A stretch of DNA of 64,000 nucleotides from Thiorhodospira sibirica ATCC 700588 (lineage in GTDB: Bacteria > Pseudomonadota > Gammaproteobacteria > Ectothiorhodospirales > Ectothiorhodospiraceae), in contig NZ_MU255056.1 of assembly GCF_000227725.2 (NCBI RefSeq), forward strand, positions 925,043 to 989,042. Reading direction: 5' to 3'. A program made the translations under genes and the position numbers. This document shows positions 1 to 8,776 of the stretch, one piece after another; within the stretch, counting starts at the first letter, position 1, and each line of letters opens with the position of its first letter. Under the pieces are notes generated by a model. The model had not been told where the DNA came from. It saw only the letters and a program-made list of their open reading frames with translations, and ran no database searches.

Positions 1-82
1 CGGCCTCCTCGGGTGCGAACAGCTCAATGGCTTGTTGGGGATAGTCGAGGATCAGGTTTTTGAAGTTTTGATCGTGGCTCAT
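1..82 (-). CDS. Rpn-like (DUF4351/PD-(D/E)XK) nuclease family protein, N-terminus only
   Basis: The reverse strand opens with ATG at 82 and reads MSHDQNFKNLILDYPQQAIE before leaving the window. This opening is typical of a large family of transposase-like or recombination-promoting nuclease proteins (Rpn/DUF4351 type), which carry a PD-(D/E)XK nuclease fold further in. Only 27 residues are visible, so no catalytic residue can be checked. There is no clear Shine-Dalgarno sequence. Its neighbours are also accessory and partly broken genes. Confidence 0.5.
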   Translation of the reverse strand, partial: MSHDQNFKNLILDYPQQAIELFAPEEA

Positions 83-105
83 AGGGTGATTTAGTGGTTT
101 TTTTA

Positions 106-133
106 GGAGCGCCGAGCTCTGGCTCGGCACTGG
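106..133. repeat. Short palindrome with GCCGAG/CTCGGC arms (copy 1)
   Basis: GGAGCGCCGAG is followed by a six-base loop and CTCGGCA. The same GGAGCGCCGAG...CTCGGCA layout recurs at 14355-14380 with a different loop. It lies between two decayed accessory genes. Two copies suggest a small dispersed repeat of unknown function. Confidence 0.45.
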
Positions 134-159
134 GGTCATGGAACTCTGGCTCCGTGTTG

Positions 160-402
160 TTAGGGAGAGCTGGAGCTGTGCGCCTCCAGCCGGTCGAGCT
201 GCTCAACGGGAATGCCCACCACCTCCCGGCGTTTGTCATCCACCCCCAGAATTAACAGACTGCCAGCGGCATTGCCCATCGCAGCCAGTTCATCCGACAG
301 CCCATCCGGATGCGGCTTAGACACCTTGCAGCCTGAATCCAGCACCAAGCCTTTCAGCTCCAGGGGCGAATCCTCGCCCATATGCCAGCACCTTCTCGGC
401 AA
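160..402 (-). pseudogene. AlbA_2 (Schlafen AAA-4-like) domain fragment
   Basis: The 80-codon frame contains SPLELKG, then ELAAMGNAAGSLLILGVDD and VVGIPVEQLDRLE. This is the pattern of the AlbA_2 DNA-binding domain found at the N-terminus of RecG-like or Schlafen-like regulators. It ends after HSSSSP, so the rest of the domain and the usual HATPase or winged-helix part are missing. Its 5' end is out of frame with, and overlaps, the truncated hepT gene. That suggests a deletion fused the two genes around 390. It is probably not functional. Confidence 0.6.
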
Positions 403-448
403 AGCTGATCATATCGTCGAGATAGAAATGCCAGACGCGTTCAGACAT
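317..448 (-). pseudogene. hepT: HepT-like HEPN toxin (DUF86), truncated
   Basis: ATG at 448 overlaps the mntA stop (ATGTCTGA), as expected for an MntA-HepT operon. The frame begins MSERVWHFYLDDMISFAEK, the normal start of the DUF86/HEPN ribonuclease family. It leaves the family after about 30 residues and stops at codon 44. Family members are about 110-140 residues and carry a catalytic R-X4-6-H motif near the C-terminus, which is absent here. The break coincides with sequence of the AlbA_2 fragment, consistent with a deletion. The antitoxin is therefore left without an intact toxin. Confidence 0.7.
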
Positions 449-731
449 CGATCACCTCGCGCTTAATGAAAGGCTCAAGTTCTGCGCACAGCGCCTTTTC
501 CGTCAGCAGATCCACCGGACAGCCCGGCAGATCTTCCAGATAGAACTGCACGCCGAAATAACGCACGGCACTGACCGGGCCATCAAAAGCAACGAGCACG
601 TCCACATCGCTATCGCTGCGCGCCTCATCACGCGCCGTGGAGCCGAACAAGGCCAGTCGCGTCATGCCAAAGCGCCGCTGCAATTCCGGTTTGGCCTCGG
701 CCAGGATTTGGGTAGCGGTGTTACGGTTCAC
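441..731 (-). CDS. mntA: MntA-type nucleotidyltransferase antitoxin
   Basis: This is a 96-residue minimal nucleotidyltransferase. The motif LALFGSTARDEARSDSDVDV matches the GS...D-x-D signature (Gly-Ser and two Asp of the metal site). Family members (MNT/MntA) neutralise a HEPN toxin by AMPylating it. The frame stays open further upstream, but GTG at 731 is preceded by GGGAGG at good spacing and matches the usual family start. The partner hepT overlaps its stop codon but is truncated, so this is an orphan antitoxin. Confidence 0.75.
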   Translation of the reverse strand: MNRNTATQILAEAKPELQRRFGMTRLALFGSTARDEARSDSDVDVLVAFDGPVSAVRYFGVQFYLEDLPGCPVDLLTEKALCAELEPFIKREVIDV

Positions 732-888
732 CGCCCGCCCTCCCGATCCAGGTAAGTTCAAGTTTTTGTTTGCGCATCAAGGGAAATCCTGTATGTCAGG
801 CTCAGGCCCGTGCCCAGACACGGACCTGTCATAATTGTTTGCATCAAAGCATCACGCGCTGTCCTGGCGGTTCCCGCTCAATGCCCGT

Positions 889-2190
889 TTATGCGGGACG
901 TGGTTTTGTGCTGCGCATGAAAAAGGAGACCAGCAGCGCCAAAGCAAACAGGAGGATGCAAAACAGGATGGCGTTGTGCAGTCCAACGCGCATTTGCAGC
1001 AGACCGATGCCGAGCAGGCCGATGATGGCGGCCAGTTTGCTCGCCAGTCCCCAGAAACCAAAGAATTCAGCGGCTTTGTGTTTGGGTGCTAACGCACCGA
1101 CCAGGGCGCGTCCGGCGGATTGGGTGGAGCCAAGGCACAATCCAGCGAGACTGCCGACGATTAAAAAGAGGTGCTGGGCCTGCAGTGTTGTGCCCAACCA
1201 CTGACTTAAGAGATTAGCCAGCATAGGCGTGAGATAGATCAGGGCAATGGCGAGTATCCACAAAAGCAGGGTGAGGTTGTACATCAGGCGTCCGCCGAAG
1301 CGGTCTTGTAAAAAGCCAAACGCTAATGCCCCGGCAGCAGCGGTAAGCTGTACAATGACGAACATATACACGCGAATGTCTTCATCCCAGCCGATGACCT
1401 GCGCGCCATAGATGAAGGTGAAGGCGATGATGATATAAATCCCCGCCATCGCAAAAAAAATCGAGCACAGCAGAATAAACAGATCACGGTAGCGCAACAG
1501 CTCACGCAAGGTCTGGCCAACGCGCCGCAGGCCCATCAGGACATAGGCCCGGGGATGTTTGAGGCGACGCGGACGCCCGCGTTCGCGCAACCACAGGAAG
1601 GTCGGAATCGCAGCCAGCAGGAAAAACACCGCCGCAAAGGGGCCAACCCAGCGGATGCGCTCAAAGTTTTCGGCGCTGACCTCGCCTAAAAAGAGCAGGG
1701 CAAAGGCAGTGGCGACCAATCCACCGATATATCCCATCGCCCAGCCAAAGCCGGAAATCCCGCCAAGCTTTTCCGGCGGGCCTAATTCTGGTAAAAAGCT
1801 GGCAATAAAGGATTCGCCGATGGAATAGGCGAAGTTTGAAAGTATAATCAGCAGCATCCCCAGCCAGATGTAGCCAGGTGCGACGAAATACAGCAGGGTT
1901 GTGGTCACGACGGTCAAGAGGTAGCTGGCGAACAAAAAGCGTTTGCGCGCCGCCGAAAAATCCATTACCGCACCGGCCACCGGGCCGATCATTACAACAA
2001 AGGCATAGCTTGTCGCCAGGGCAATGCTCCATAACAGGTTGCCGAGGCGATAGTCATTGTGGGCATCGCCGACAATGACGCGGGTGAACAAATCGCCGAA
2101 AATGACGGTGATGATCAGCAGGGTGTATGCCTGATTGGCAAAATCAAACATCGCCCAGCCGAAGATTTCTTTTTTGGATGCGTGCGACAT
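889..2190 (-). CDS. MFS transporter, UMF1/Atg22-like family
   Basis: This 433-residue inner-membrane protein is predicted to have about 12 membrane segments. The opening KKEIFGWAMFDFANQAYTLL and internal GGISGFGWAMGYIGGL are typical of the UMF1 (Atg22-like) branch of the major facilitator superfamily. Yeast Atg22 is a vacuolar amino-acid exporter; bacterial substrates are unknown. It is transcribed away from the receiver gene at 2242 across a 51-base gap that must hold both promoters. A hairpin with CCGTG/CACGG arms lies beyond its stop near 810-826. Confidence 0.85.
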   Translation of the reverse strand: MSHASKKEIFGWAMFDFANQAYTLLIITVIFGDLFTRVIVGDAHNDYRLGNLLWSIALATSYAFVVMIGPVAGAVMDFSAARKRFLFASYLLTVVTTTLLYFVAPGYIWLGMLLIILSNFAYSIGESFIASFLPELGPPEKLGGISGFGWAMGYIGGLVATAFALLFLGEVSAENFERIRWVGPFAAVFFLLAAIPTFLWLRERGRPRRLKHPRAYVLMGLRRVGQTLRELLRYRDLFILLCSIFFAMAGIYIIIAFTFIYGAQVIGWDEDIRVYMFVIVQLTAAAGALAFGFLQDRFGGRLMYNLTLLLWILAIALIYLTPMLANLLSQWLGTTLQAQHLFLIVGSLAGLCLGSTQSAGRALVGALAPKHKAAEFFGFWGLASKLAAIIGLLGIGLLQMRVGLHNAILFCILLFALALLVSFFMRSTKPRPA

Positions 2191-2241
2191 TGTTGTAGCT
2201 TAGCCTTTTATTTTTGGATTAAAAACAGATAGAGACGAATC

Positions 2242-3036
2242 ATGACACAAGCCCTTCGTATTGAGGATCTGGCGATCCTGTTGATTGAGCCTTCCCGCAC
2301 CCAGCGTCAAATCATTACCCAGCTTTTGTATGATGGCAATATCCAGAAGATTGAAACCGCAGAAGATGCCGCCTCCGCGCTGAAACTGATGGAGTCGTAT
2401 CTGCCGGATCTTTTGGTGTGTAATTTTTATATGCCGGATATGGAAGCGCCCGAGCTGTTTCAGCACATGATCAATGATCCGCGCCTGGCCGAGGTGCCCA
2501 AGATGGTGATCTCCAGCGAACAAAATCATGACAATCTGGATACGGTGCGCCAGGCCGGGGTGCTGGCCTTGCTGCCCAAACCCTTTGATCGGGCTGATCT
2601 GGAGCGGGCATTGATCGTCACGCTCAATTATCTGGAAGAAGAGGAGCTGGAGCTTGAGGATCGCGATATCGCCGACGTGCGGGTGTTGATCGTGGATGAT
2701 TCACGCATGGCCCGCAAACATCTGCGCCGCGTGTTGCAGCATGTGGGCATTGAATCCATTGATGAAGTGGAAAATGGCGCGCTGGCCTTGGAACAATTGG
2801 CCATGAGCAGTTATGACCTGGTGGTCACTGACTACAATATGCCGGTGATGGACGGTCAGGGCTTGATCAATGAGATGCGTAGCAATCCCGCCTATGTGCA
2901 TATTCCCATCATGATGGTGACCTCTGAATCTGATGTCAGCCGCCTGTCATCGGTCAAGCAGGCCGGCGTGTCTGCGATTTGCGACAAGCCTTTTGAGGTC
3001 GATCAAGTGCGCCATCTGCTACGCAAGATCATCTGA
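2242..3036 (+). CDS. Response regulator with two tandem receiver domains
   Basis: 264 residues make two CheY-like domains and no output domain. Receiver 1 (about residues 8-130) has LLVCNFYMPD where the phospho-acceptor Asp is expected, so Asn replaces Asp. Its acidic pocket is also weak (IEPSRTQ). Receiver 2 (about 140-264) is complete: VDDSRMAR, DLVVTDYNMPVMDG with the acceptor Asp, and the late Lys in CDKPF. The first domain is therefore probably a non-phosphorylated partner or dimerisation module. It heads a rightward unit with xthA seven bases downstream. No kinase is adjacent. Confidence 0.85.
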   Translation: MTQALRIEDLAILLIEPSRTQRQIITQLLYDGNIQKIETAEDAASALKLMESYLPDLLVCNFYMPDMEAPELFQHMINDPRLAEVPKMVISSEQNHDNLDTVRQAGVLALLPKPFDRADLERALIVTLNYLEEEELELEDRDIADVRVLIVDDSRMARKHLRRVLQHVGIESIDEVENGALALEQLAMSSYDLVVTDYNMPVMDGQGLINEMRSNPAYVHIPIMMVTSESDVSRLSSVKQAGVSAICDKPFEVDQVRHLLRKII

Positions 3037-3043
3037 GTAGCTT

Positions 3044-3811
3044 ATGTCATTTCGGCTTGCGACCTGGAATGTCAACTCGCTCAAGGTGCGCCTGCCCCAG
3101 GTGCTTGATTGGCTCGCCGCCCAGCAGCCGGATATCTTGTGTTTGCAGGAAACCAAGCAAACCGATGCGGCCTTTCCTTTCGCGGCCCTGGAAGACGCCG
3201 GGTATGTGGCCTATAGCAATGGCCAGAAAACCTATAACGGCGTTGCCATTATAGCGCGCACCCCGGCACAGGCACTGGTGCACGAGATTCCTGATTTTTC
3301 CGATCCGCAACGGCGCGTGCTGGCCTTAACCCTCAACGGGCTGCGGGTGATCTGCGCGTATTTTCCCAATGGACAGGCGCTGGGCAGTGAGAAATTTACC
3401 TATAAACTGCACTGGCTTGAGGCACTGACAGCCTGGCTTGCGCAGGAGCTGGCCAAGCATCCCCGGCTGATTCTGGCCGGGGATTTCAATATTGCCCCAG
3501 CCGCCGAGGATGTACATCCGCAATGGGACGATGAAATTCATGTCTCCTTTCCTGAGCGGGCCGCCTTTACACGGCTGCTGGATTTGGGGCTGGTCGATGC
3601 CTTTCGCTGCTTCCCCCAGGCCGAGGCCCGCTTTTCCTGGTGGGATTATCGCCGGGCGGCTTTCCGGCGTAATTTAGGGCTGCGCATTGATCACATTCTC
3701 ATCAGCGAAGCCCTGCGCCCACACGCTCAAGCCTGCCTCATCGACACCGCCCCCCGAGCACTGGAGCGGCCTTCGGATCATGCACCGGTGCTGCTGACCC
3801 TGGATCTTTAG
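3044..3811 (+). CDS. xthA: Exodeoxyribonuclease III (AP endonuclease)
   Basis: 255 residues match the full length of the ExoIII/EEP family, which removes 3' blocks and cleaves at abasic sites in base excision repair. Visible active-site motifs are WNVNS near residue 9, LQETK with the metal-binding Glu, AYFPNGQ, GDFNIAP and the terminal SDHAPV with the catalytic His. It follows the tandem receiver gene by seven bases and precedes a hydrolase gene by three, so the three are probably one transcript. Confidence 0.93.
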   Translation: MSFRLATWNVNSLKVRLPQVLDWLAAQQPDILCLQETKQTDAAFPFAALEDAGYVAYSNGQKTYNGVAIIARTPAQALVHEIPDFSDPQRRVLALTLNGLRVICAYFPNGQALGSEKFTYKLHWLEALTAWLAQELAKHPRLILAGDFNIAPAAEDVHPQWDDEIHVSFPERAAFTRLLDLGLVDAFRCFPQAEARFSWWDYRRAAFRRNLGLRIDHILISEALRPHAQACLIDTAPRALERPSDHAPVLLTLDL

Positions 3812-3814
3812 CCT

Positions 3815-4573
3815 ATGCCATCCACTGCATGCGTCTCGTTTTTACATGGTTTTTTGGGCAGCGGCGCAGACTGGCAACCGTGGCGGGAGGATTTACAGGC
3901 CCAGGGGCTGATGGTATTGGCGCCCGATATGCCCGGTCATGGTGTCACGCCGGGGCCTTTTGAAGACTGTGCCGATTTTGACAGTACCGTGGCAGCATTG
4001 GCGCAATGGCTGGAGGCGCAGCATCCCGGGCCGGTGCATCTGGTAGGCTATTCGATGGGCGGACGCCTGGCGCTGGCGCTGGCCTTGCGCTATCCGCAAC
4101 AGATCCAGAGCGCGCATATTCTGTCCGCCTCGCCGGGCCTGGAGCAGCTCGATAAACAGCTGGCCCGGCAGGTACATGATGATGCCCTGGCAGAGCGCCT
4201 GGCGCGGGATTTCCCCGGCTTTATCATGGACTGGTATCGCCAGCCGCTGTTTGCCAGTTTGCGCCGCCAGCCCGAATTTACCACCCTGGAAAAGCAGCGC
4301 CGCCAGGGTGACCCCGCCCGTTTAGCGCGAGCACTGCGCCATCTGAGCCTGGGGCGTCAACCCTCATTGTGGGACGCGCTGGAACAGCATCCCCGGCCCT
4401 TGCATATCTGCGTCGGGGATCTCGACCGCAAATACCACACCCTGGGTAAAACCTTGGTGAGCCGTTGCCCCTCCGCCCGCCTGCATGTCTTTATCGGTTG
4501 TGGTCATGCCCTGCATCTGGAAGACAAGGCCGCCTTTCGCCGCTATCTCTATCGGACGCTGGGGCTGGGCTGA
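3815..4573 (+). CDS. Alpha/beta hydrolase, MenH-like
   Basis: 252 residues carry the canonical triad: nucleophile Ser in GYSMGGRLAL, Asp in CVGDLDRKY, and His in GCGHALHLED. The oxyanion region is FLHGFLGSGADW. Layout and length resemble the MenH family (a menaquinone-pathway synthase), but no other men genes are present and MenH-like esterases are common, so the substrate is uncertain. It is the last gene of the receiver-xthA unit and stops three bases before the convergent dctM stop. Confidence 0.7.
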   Translation: MPSTACVSFLHGFLGSGADWQPWREDLQAQGLMVLAPDMPGHGVTPGPFEDCADFDSTVAALAQWLEAQHPGPVHLVGYSMGGRLALALALRYPQQIQSAHILSASPGLEQLDKQLARQVHDDALAERLARDFPGFIMDWYRQPLFASLRRQPEFTTLEKQRRQGDPARLARALRHLSLGRQPSLWDALEQHPRPLHICVGDLDRKYHTLGKTLVSRCPSARLHVFIGCGHALHLEDKAAFRRYLYRTLGLG

Positions 4574-4576
4574 GCC

Positions 4577-5902
4577 TTACCAGCCCAGGCGCTCCGGCAA
4601 CCACAGGACAATCTGCGGAAACACGATGAGCAGCCCCAGGGCCAGCAACTGAATCAGCACAAAGGGCATCGCCCCCCAGTAAATGACCGCCGTATTGAGG
4701 TTACGCGGGGCCACGCCCTTCATAAACAACAGCGACCAGCCAAAGGGCGGGGTTAAAAACGAGGTTTGCAGATTCATCGCGACCAAAATCGCCACCCACA
4801 CCATGGAAAATTCCGGATGACCGACAAGGAAGGGTAAAAACATCGGCAGGGCGATGTAGGTGATCTGAATCCACTCCAGAAAAAAGCCCAGAATAAACAC
4901 CAGCAGCAGCATAAACAATAAGGTGCCGTAAAAGCCTCCCGGCACCCAGTCAAACAGCGCCTCGATCAAAAACTCTCCATCCAGCCCGCGAAAGGTCAAT
5001 GCAAACACCTGCGAGGCAATCAGCACAAAAAACACCATCGCCGTGATGCGCACCGAGACGCTGATCGTCTCGCGCAGGGCCTTCTTGCTCAGGCGTCCCG
5101 CCAGCGCCGCGACAATGATGGCGCCCACCGCACCCACCGAGGCCGCCTCGGTGGGTGCCGCGACTCCGCCAATAATCGCCGCCAGCACCGCCATCACCAA
5201 GGCCAGCGGCGGCAACACCGCCAGCAGCACATCCTTGAGCAACTGCGCCCGGCTCAGCTGCGCCCGTTCAGCGGCATCAATCGCCGGCACATCCGCCGCC
5301 GACCACAGCGCCACGCCTAATAAATACAGCACATACAACCCGGCCAGCATCAGCCCCGGTACCAGCGCAGCGGCAAACAGGCTGCCCACCGACAGATTCA
5401 TGATATCCGCCAGCACCAGCAGCACCAGACTCGGCGGAATGATCTGGCCCAGCGTACCAGCGGCGCAAATGGTGCCACAGGCCACACTGGGCTTATAGCC
5501 CCGGCGCAATAAGGTCGGCAAGGCCATCAGGGTTAAAGTCACAATGGCCGCCCCGACAATGCCCGTGGCCGCGCCCATCAACACCCCGACCAGGATCACC
5601 GCCAGCGCCATCCCGCCCGGCAGCGCCCCGCAGGCATGACCGATCACCTCCAGCATACGTTCGGCAATGCGGGTTTTATCCAGCATCACCCCCATGAACA
5701 CAAACAAAGGAATTGCCAGCAAGGTGGGGTTGGTGATGGTGCCGAAAATGCGCGCCGCCAGCAGTTCAAAAAAATCGCCCTGAAAGCCGATAAAGCCAAA
5801 GACAAAGCCCACCCCGGCAATGGCAAAGCCCACCGGCATTCCAGTCAAGACCAGCACGAAAAACGCGATGATCATCATCAGGGCATAATATTCAAGCGCC
5901 AT
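4577..5902 (-). CDS. dctM: TRAP transporter large permease (DctM)
   Basis: This 441-residue, very hydrophobic protein matches DctM of tripartite ATP-independent periplasmic transporters: GMPVGFAIAGVGF near the N-terminus, GAATGIVGAAIVT, and GQIIPPSLVLLVLAD. DctM forms the ion-coupled substrate channel. It lies 64 bases after dctQ and ends the long leftward run. No periplasmic binding protein (DctP) gene is present nearby, although TRAP systems need one, so the substrate cannot be inferred and DctP must be encoded elsewhere. Confidence 0.9.
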   Translation of the reverse strand: MALEYYALMMIIAFFVLVLTGMPVGFAIAGVGFVFGFIGFQGDFFELLAARIFGTITNPTLLAIPLFVFMGVMLDKTRIAERMLEVIGHACGALPGGMALAVILVGVLMGAATGIVGAAIVTLTLMALPTLLRRGYKPSVACGTICAAGTLGQIIPPSLVLLVLADIMNLSVGSLFAAALVPGLMLAGLYVLYLLGVALWSAADVPAIDAAERAQLSRAQLLKDVLLAVLPPLALVMAVLAAIIGGVAAPTEAASVGAVGAIIVAALAGRLSKKALRETISVSVRITAMVFFVLIASQVFALTFRGLDGEFLIEALFDWVPGGFYGTLLFMLLLVFILGFFLEWIQITYIALPMFLPFLVGHPEFSMVWVAILVAMNLQTSFLTPPFGWSLLFMKGVAPRNLNTAVIYWGAMPFVLIQLLALGLLIVFPQIVLWLPERLGW

Positions 5903-5966
5903 GGAGGGCCTCGGGATCAGCGATTATGAGTAAGTTAAGTGCATGGCTAACCAGGTTTTTTCGGTC

Positions 5967-6542
5967 TTATGGGCTTTTGCGCAGGCTCAAACCAGACAGA
6001 CGGCGCAGGCGCACGCGCTGTGGCCAGACGCGATAATGAAACCACAGACGGCGGATACATCCCAAGGCGCGCACCATGGCCTGTGTCAATACCAGAAAAA
6101 AGCCGATCAGCATCAGACCCTTGGGGATGAAACGCCAGGGCATTCCGCCAGCATTGGGGGAGGTTTCGCCACGCAGATAAGACAGCTCGACAAAGGGCCA
6201 GGTGTAATACAACAGCAGCAGCGCCACCGGAATCGCCACCCCCAGCATGGTCAGCAGATCTAGCCACAAGCGGCCCACCCGTCTCAGGCGCTGCGAGAAA
6301 ATATCCACACGCACATGATCATCATGGCGCATCGCATAGCTGATCCCCAGAAGCGTCACCAGGGCCAGCAGATGCCACTCCAGTTCCTGCAGCCACATGG
6401 TGCCCATCCCGGCGCTATAGCGCGCCGCCATATTGCCAAAGACCAGCAAAACCAGCAGCAGCATGGCCACCCCGGCAAGCCCGGCCGCAAGGCCAGTCAG
6501 CCGCGCCAGTGGGCGTTCAATCCACAGAATCAGTCGATACAT
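5967..6542 (-). CDS. dctQ: TRAP transporter small permease (DctQ)
   Basis: About 191 residues with four predicted membrane helices. WLQELEWHLLALVTLLGISY followed by RHDDHVRVDIF is the conserved DctQ core. ATG at 6542 is chosen over the GTG six codons upstream because it gives the usual MYRLILWIERP opening and less overlap. Even so, the start overlaps the end of scpA by 26 bases, suggesting coupled translation. DctQ and DctM form the membrane complex. A DctQ joined to a chromosome-segregation gene in this way is unusual. Confidence 0.85.
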   Translation of the reverse strand: MYRLILWIERPLARLTGLAAGLAGVAMLLLVLLVFGNMAARYSAGMGTMWLQELEWHLLALVTLLGISYAMRHDDHVRVDIFSQRLRRVGRLWLDLLTMLGVAIPVALLLLYYTWPFVELSYLRGETSPNAGGMPWRFIPKGLMLIGFFLVLTQAMVRALGCIRRLWFHYRVWPQRVRLRRLSGLSLRKSP

Positions 6543-7395
6543 GAGGCCTCGCAGACGCACACGCCGGTGCAGGCGCGTTCAAGCCGATATAAATCGGCGC
6601 AAAGGGTTGATGCTGCACCAAGGCAATCAATTGCCCCTTGACCAGTTCCAGAACCGCCAGAAAGCTGACCACTACGCCCCCGCGCCCTTCCTCCAGGGTA
6701 AATAACTGCACAAAGGGGATAAAGCCCGGCGCGGTGTCCAGCAGGGCCAGAATCTGGCTCATCCGCTCACGCACGGACAGCGGCTCACGCTCAATATGAT
6801 GATGGCGATACATCGCCGCCCGCTGCAACACATCCTGAAAGGCCAGCAGCACATCCGCCAGCGCCACCTCCGGATAACGTGTAATCCGCGTTAAGGGTGG
6901 CGGCTCGGCACTGGCCAGATACACATCCCGCTCCAGCCGGGGCAAGCTGTCCAGATCCTGGGCTGCTTTTTTGAAGCGCTCATATTCCAAAAGACGGCGC
7001 ACCAGCTCGGCGCGTGGATCATCCTCCTCATCCGGGCTGTCACTTTGGCGCGGTAACAACATGCGTGACTTGATCTCGGCCAGCATTGCCGCCATGACCA
7101 GATATTCCGCCGCCAGCTCCAGGCGCAACTCGCTCATTAAGGCGATATAGTCCATATACTGGCGGGTGATTTCCGCAATCGGGATATTCAAAATATCCAG
7201 ATTCTGCCGCTTGATCAGATACAGCAACACATCCAGCGGCCCCTCAAAGGTTTCTAAAAACACCTCCAGGGCATCCGGCGGGATATACAGGTCTTTAGGC
7301 AAGACCAGCAGCGGCTCGCCGCACACCGTCGCCAGCGGTGTTCCCGGCAACGCGGCGGCGGGCGCTTCAGCCGGGGGCGGCGCAAGCACAGGCAT
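6517..7395 (-). CDS. scpA: Segregation and condensation protein A
   Basis: 292 residues. The kleisin N-terminal signature FEGPLDVLLYLIKRQNLDI, then IPIAEITRQY and LELAAEYLVMAAMLAEIKSR, identify ScpA, which bridges SMC heads in chromosome condensation. The first 40 residues are Ala/Pro-rich and poorly conserved, so the true start could be slightly downstream. scpB, usually next door, is missing from the window. It sits 15 bases after tolC and overlaps dctQ, an unusual neighbourhood. Confidence 0.9.
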   Translation of the reverse strand: MPVLAPPPAEAPAAALPGTPLATVCGEPLLVLPKDLYIPPDALEVFLETFEGPLDVLLYLIKRQNLDILNIPIAEITRQYMDYIALMSELRLELAAEYLVMAAMLAEIKSRMLLPRQSDSPDEEDDPRAELVRRLLEYERFKKAAQDLDSLPRLERDVYLASAEPPPLTRITRYPEVALADVLLAFQDVLQRAAMYRHHHIEREPLSVRERMSQILALLDTAPGFIPFVQLFTLEEGRGGVVVSFLAVLELVKGQLIALVQHQPFAPIYIGLNAPAPACASARPHVSTDSVD

Positions 7396-7410
7396 GGCCC
7401 AAGGGCGTGC

Positions 7411-8763
7411 TCAATCCAGCCAGAGATTCACCGCCACCAGATCATCCTCGGCAAGAATCCCGGCGGCTTCCTTCAGGCGCAAGGTACTCAGCAGATAATC
7501 ATAGCGGGTCTGGGCATAGTCACGCTGCGCACGAAAGACTTCACGCAGCGCCAGCAACACATCAACCGCCGTCCGGGTGCCAATCTCAAAGCCAGCCTCG
7601 GCAGCCTCAGCGGCTGCCTGTGTGGATTCCAGGGCGCGATTCAATGCATGCACCGAGGAAATTCCTGATACCACCGACAGATAAGCAGCGCGGGTCTGGC
7701 GGATTACCTGACGCTCGTTAAACTGCAAATCCTCGCGCACCGCATCAAACTGCTCACGCGACTGGCGCACCAGGGCACTCGTCCGCCCCCCGGTATACAC
7801 CGGGACCGTCAACTGCAAAGCAATCTGCGCATCACGGCCATCACGCAAATTACCGGCCCGCTCTGCAGGGACGCTGCTAAACTGGGTATCGGTATAACTG
7901 GCCCCCAATCCCAGCGTCGGATAATGACCGGCGCGCTGGCGCTTGATTTCCTCGGCCTGGGTTTCCACCGCCAGACGTGCCGCCAGCAGGGAAAGATTAT
8001 TATCCGTAGCCGTCTCCACCCATTGCTCAATCACCGGCGGCTCCGGGTTCACCAACGGCATCTGCGCAGACAGTGGCGCCAAATGCTCATAATGGGTGTG
8101 GGTGATCACCGTCAGGGCCTCGCGGGCAATGTCGAGTTGATTGCTGGCGGCGATTTTTTGTGCCACCGCAATATCAAATTGCGCCTGCGATTCTTTGACA
8201 TCGGTAATCGCAATCAGGCCCACCTCAAAACGGCGTTCGGATTGTTCCAGCTGGCGTCCGATGGCTTCCTGTTGAGCGGTGGCAAACAGCAGATTATCCT
8301 GCGCTGCCAGTATGCCGAAATAGGCCTCCGCCACCCGCAGCGCCAGACTCTGGCGCGCCGCATCCAGCTCCGCCGCCATGCGAGCAATCTCCAGATCGGC
8401 CTGCTTGAGCGCGATGCGCTGGGCCTGATTGTACAGACTCTGATTGAGATTCAGACTCAGGCGCGTCGTCCCATAATCCATGCTGGAGGCACCTTTGGGG
8501 TTAGTATCGCTATACGCCTGCTGGGCCGCGCCATCAATCTGCGGCAATAAGGCCGAACGCGCCAAGGGGCGAGCCTCCAAAACCGCACGATAACGCGCTT
8601 CCATCGCCCTAAGCTGGGCATCTTGGGCCAAGGCCACCTGATACACCGTCAGCAAATCGACCACCGCATCCGCATCGCCACCCTCTGCCGCCTGAACCGG
8701 GAGCACCGGACTACCCAGCCAGAGCACCGCCAACGCAAATCCCAACAGCGCGTACCTTTTCAT
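7411..8763 (-). CDS. TolC-family outer-membrane efflux protein
   Basis: About 450 residues with a signal peptide (MKRYALLGFALAVLWLGS, cleavage near VQA-AEG) and two repeats of the outer-membrane efflux coiled-coil domain. The second repeat ends with AGFEIGTRTAVDVLLALREV, a strong TolC marker. ATG at 8763 is preferred over earlier starts because GGAG lies nine bases upstream. An intrinsic terminator abuts that ribosome-binding site, so expression may depend on read-through. No adjacent periplasmic adaptor or pump gene is seen. Confidence 0.88.
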   Translation of the reverse strand: MKRYALLGFALAVLWLGSPVLPVQAAEGGDADAVVDLLTVYQVALAQDAQLRAMEARYRAVLEARPLARSALLPQIDGAAQQAYSDTNPKGASSMDYGTTRLSLNLNQSLYNQAQRIALKQADLEIARMAAELDAARQSLALRVAEAYFGILAAQDNLLFATAQQEAIGRQLEQSERRFEVGLIAITDVKESQAQFDIAVAQKIAASNQLDIAREALTVITHTHYEHLAPLSAQMPLVNPEPPVIEQWVETATDNNLSLLAARLAVETQAEEIKRQRAGHYPTLGLGASYTDTQFSSVPAERAGNLRDGRDAQIALQLTVPVYTGGRTSALVRQSREQFDAVREDLQFNERQVIRQTRAAYLSVVSGISSVHALNRALESTQAAAEAAEAGFEIGTRTAVDVLLALREVFRAQRDYAQTRYDYLLSTLRLKEAAGILAEDDLVAVNLWLD

Positions 8764-8776
8764 CAAAAAAATCTCC

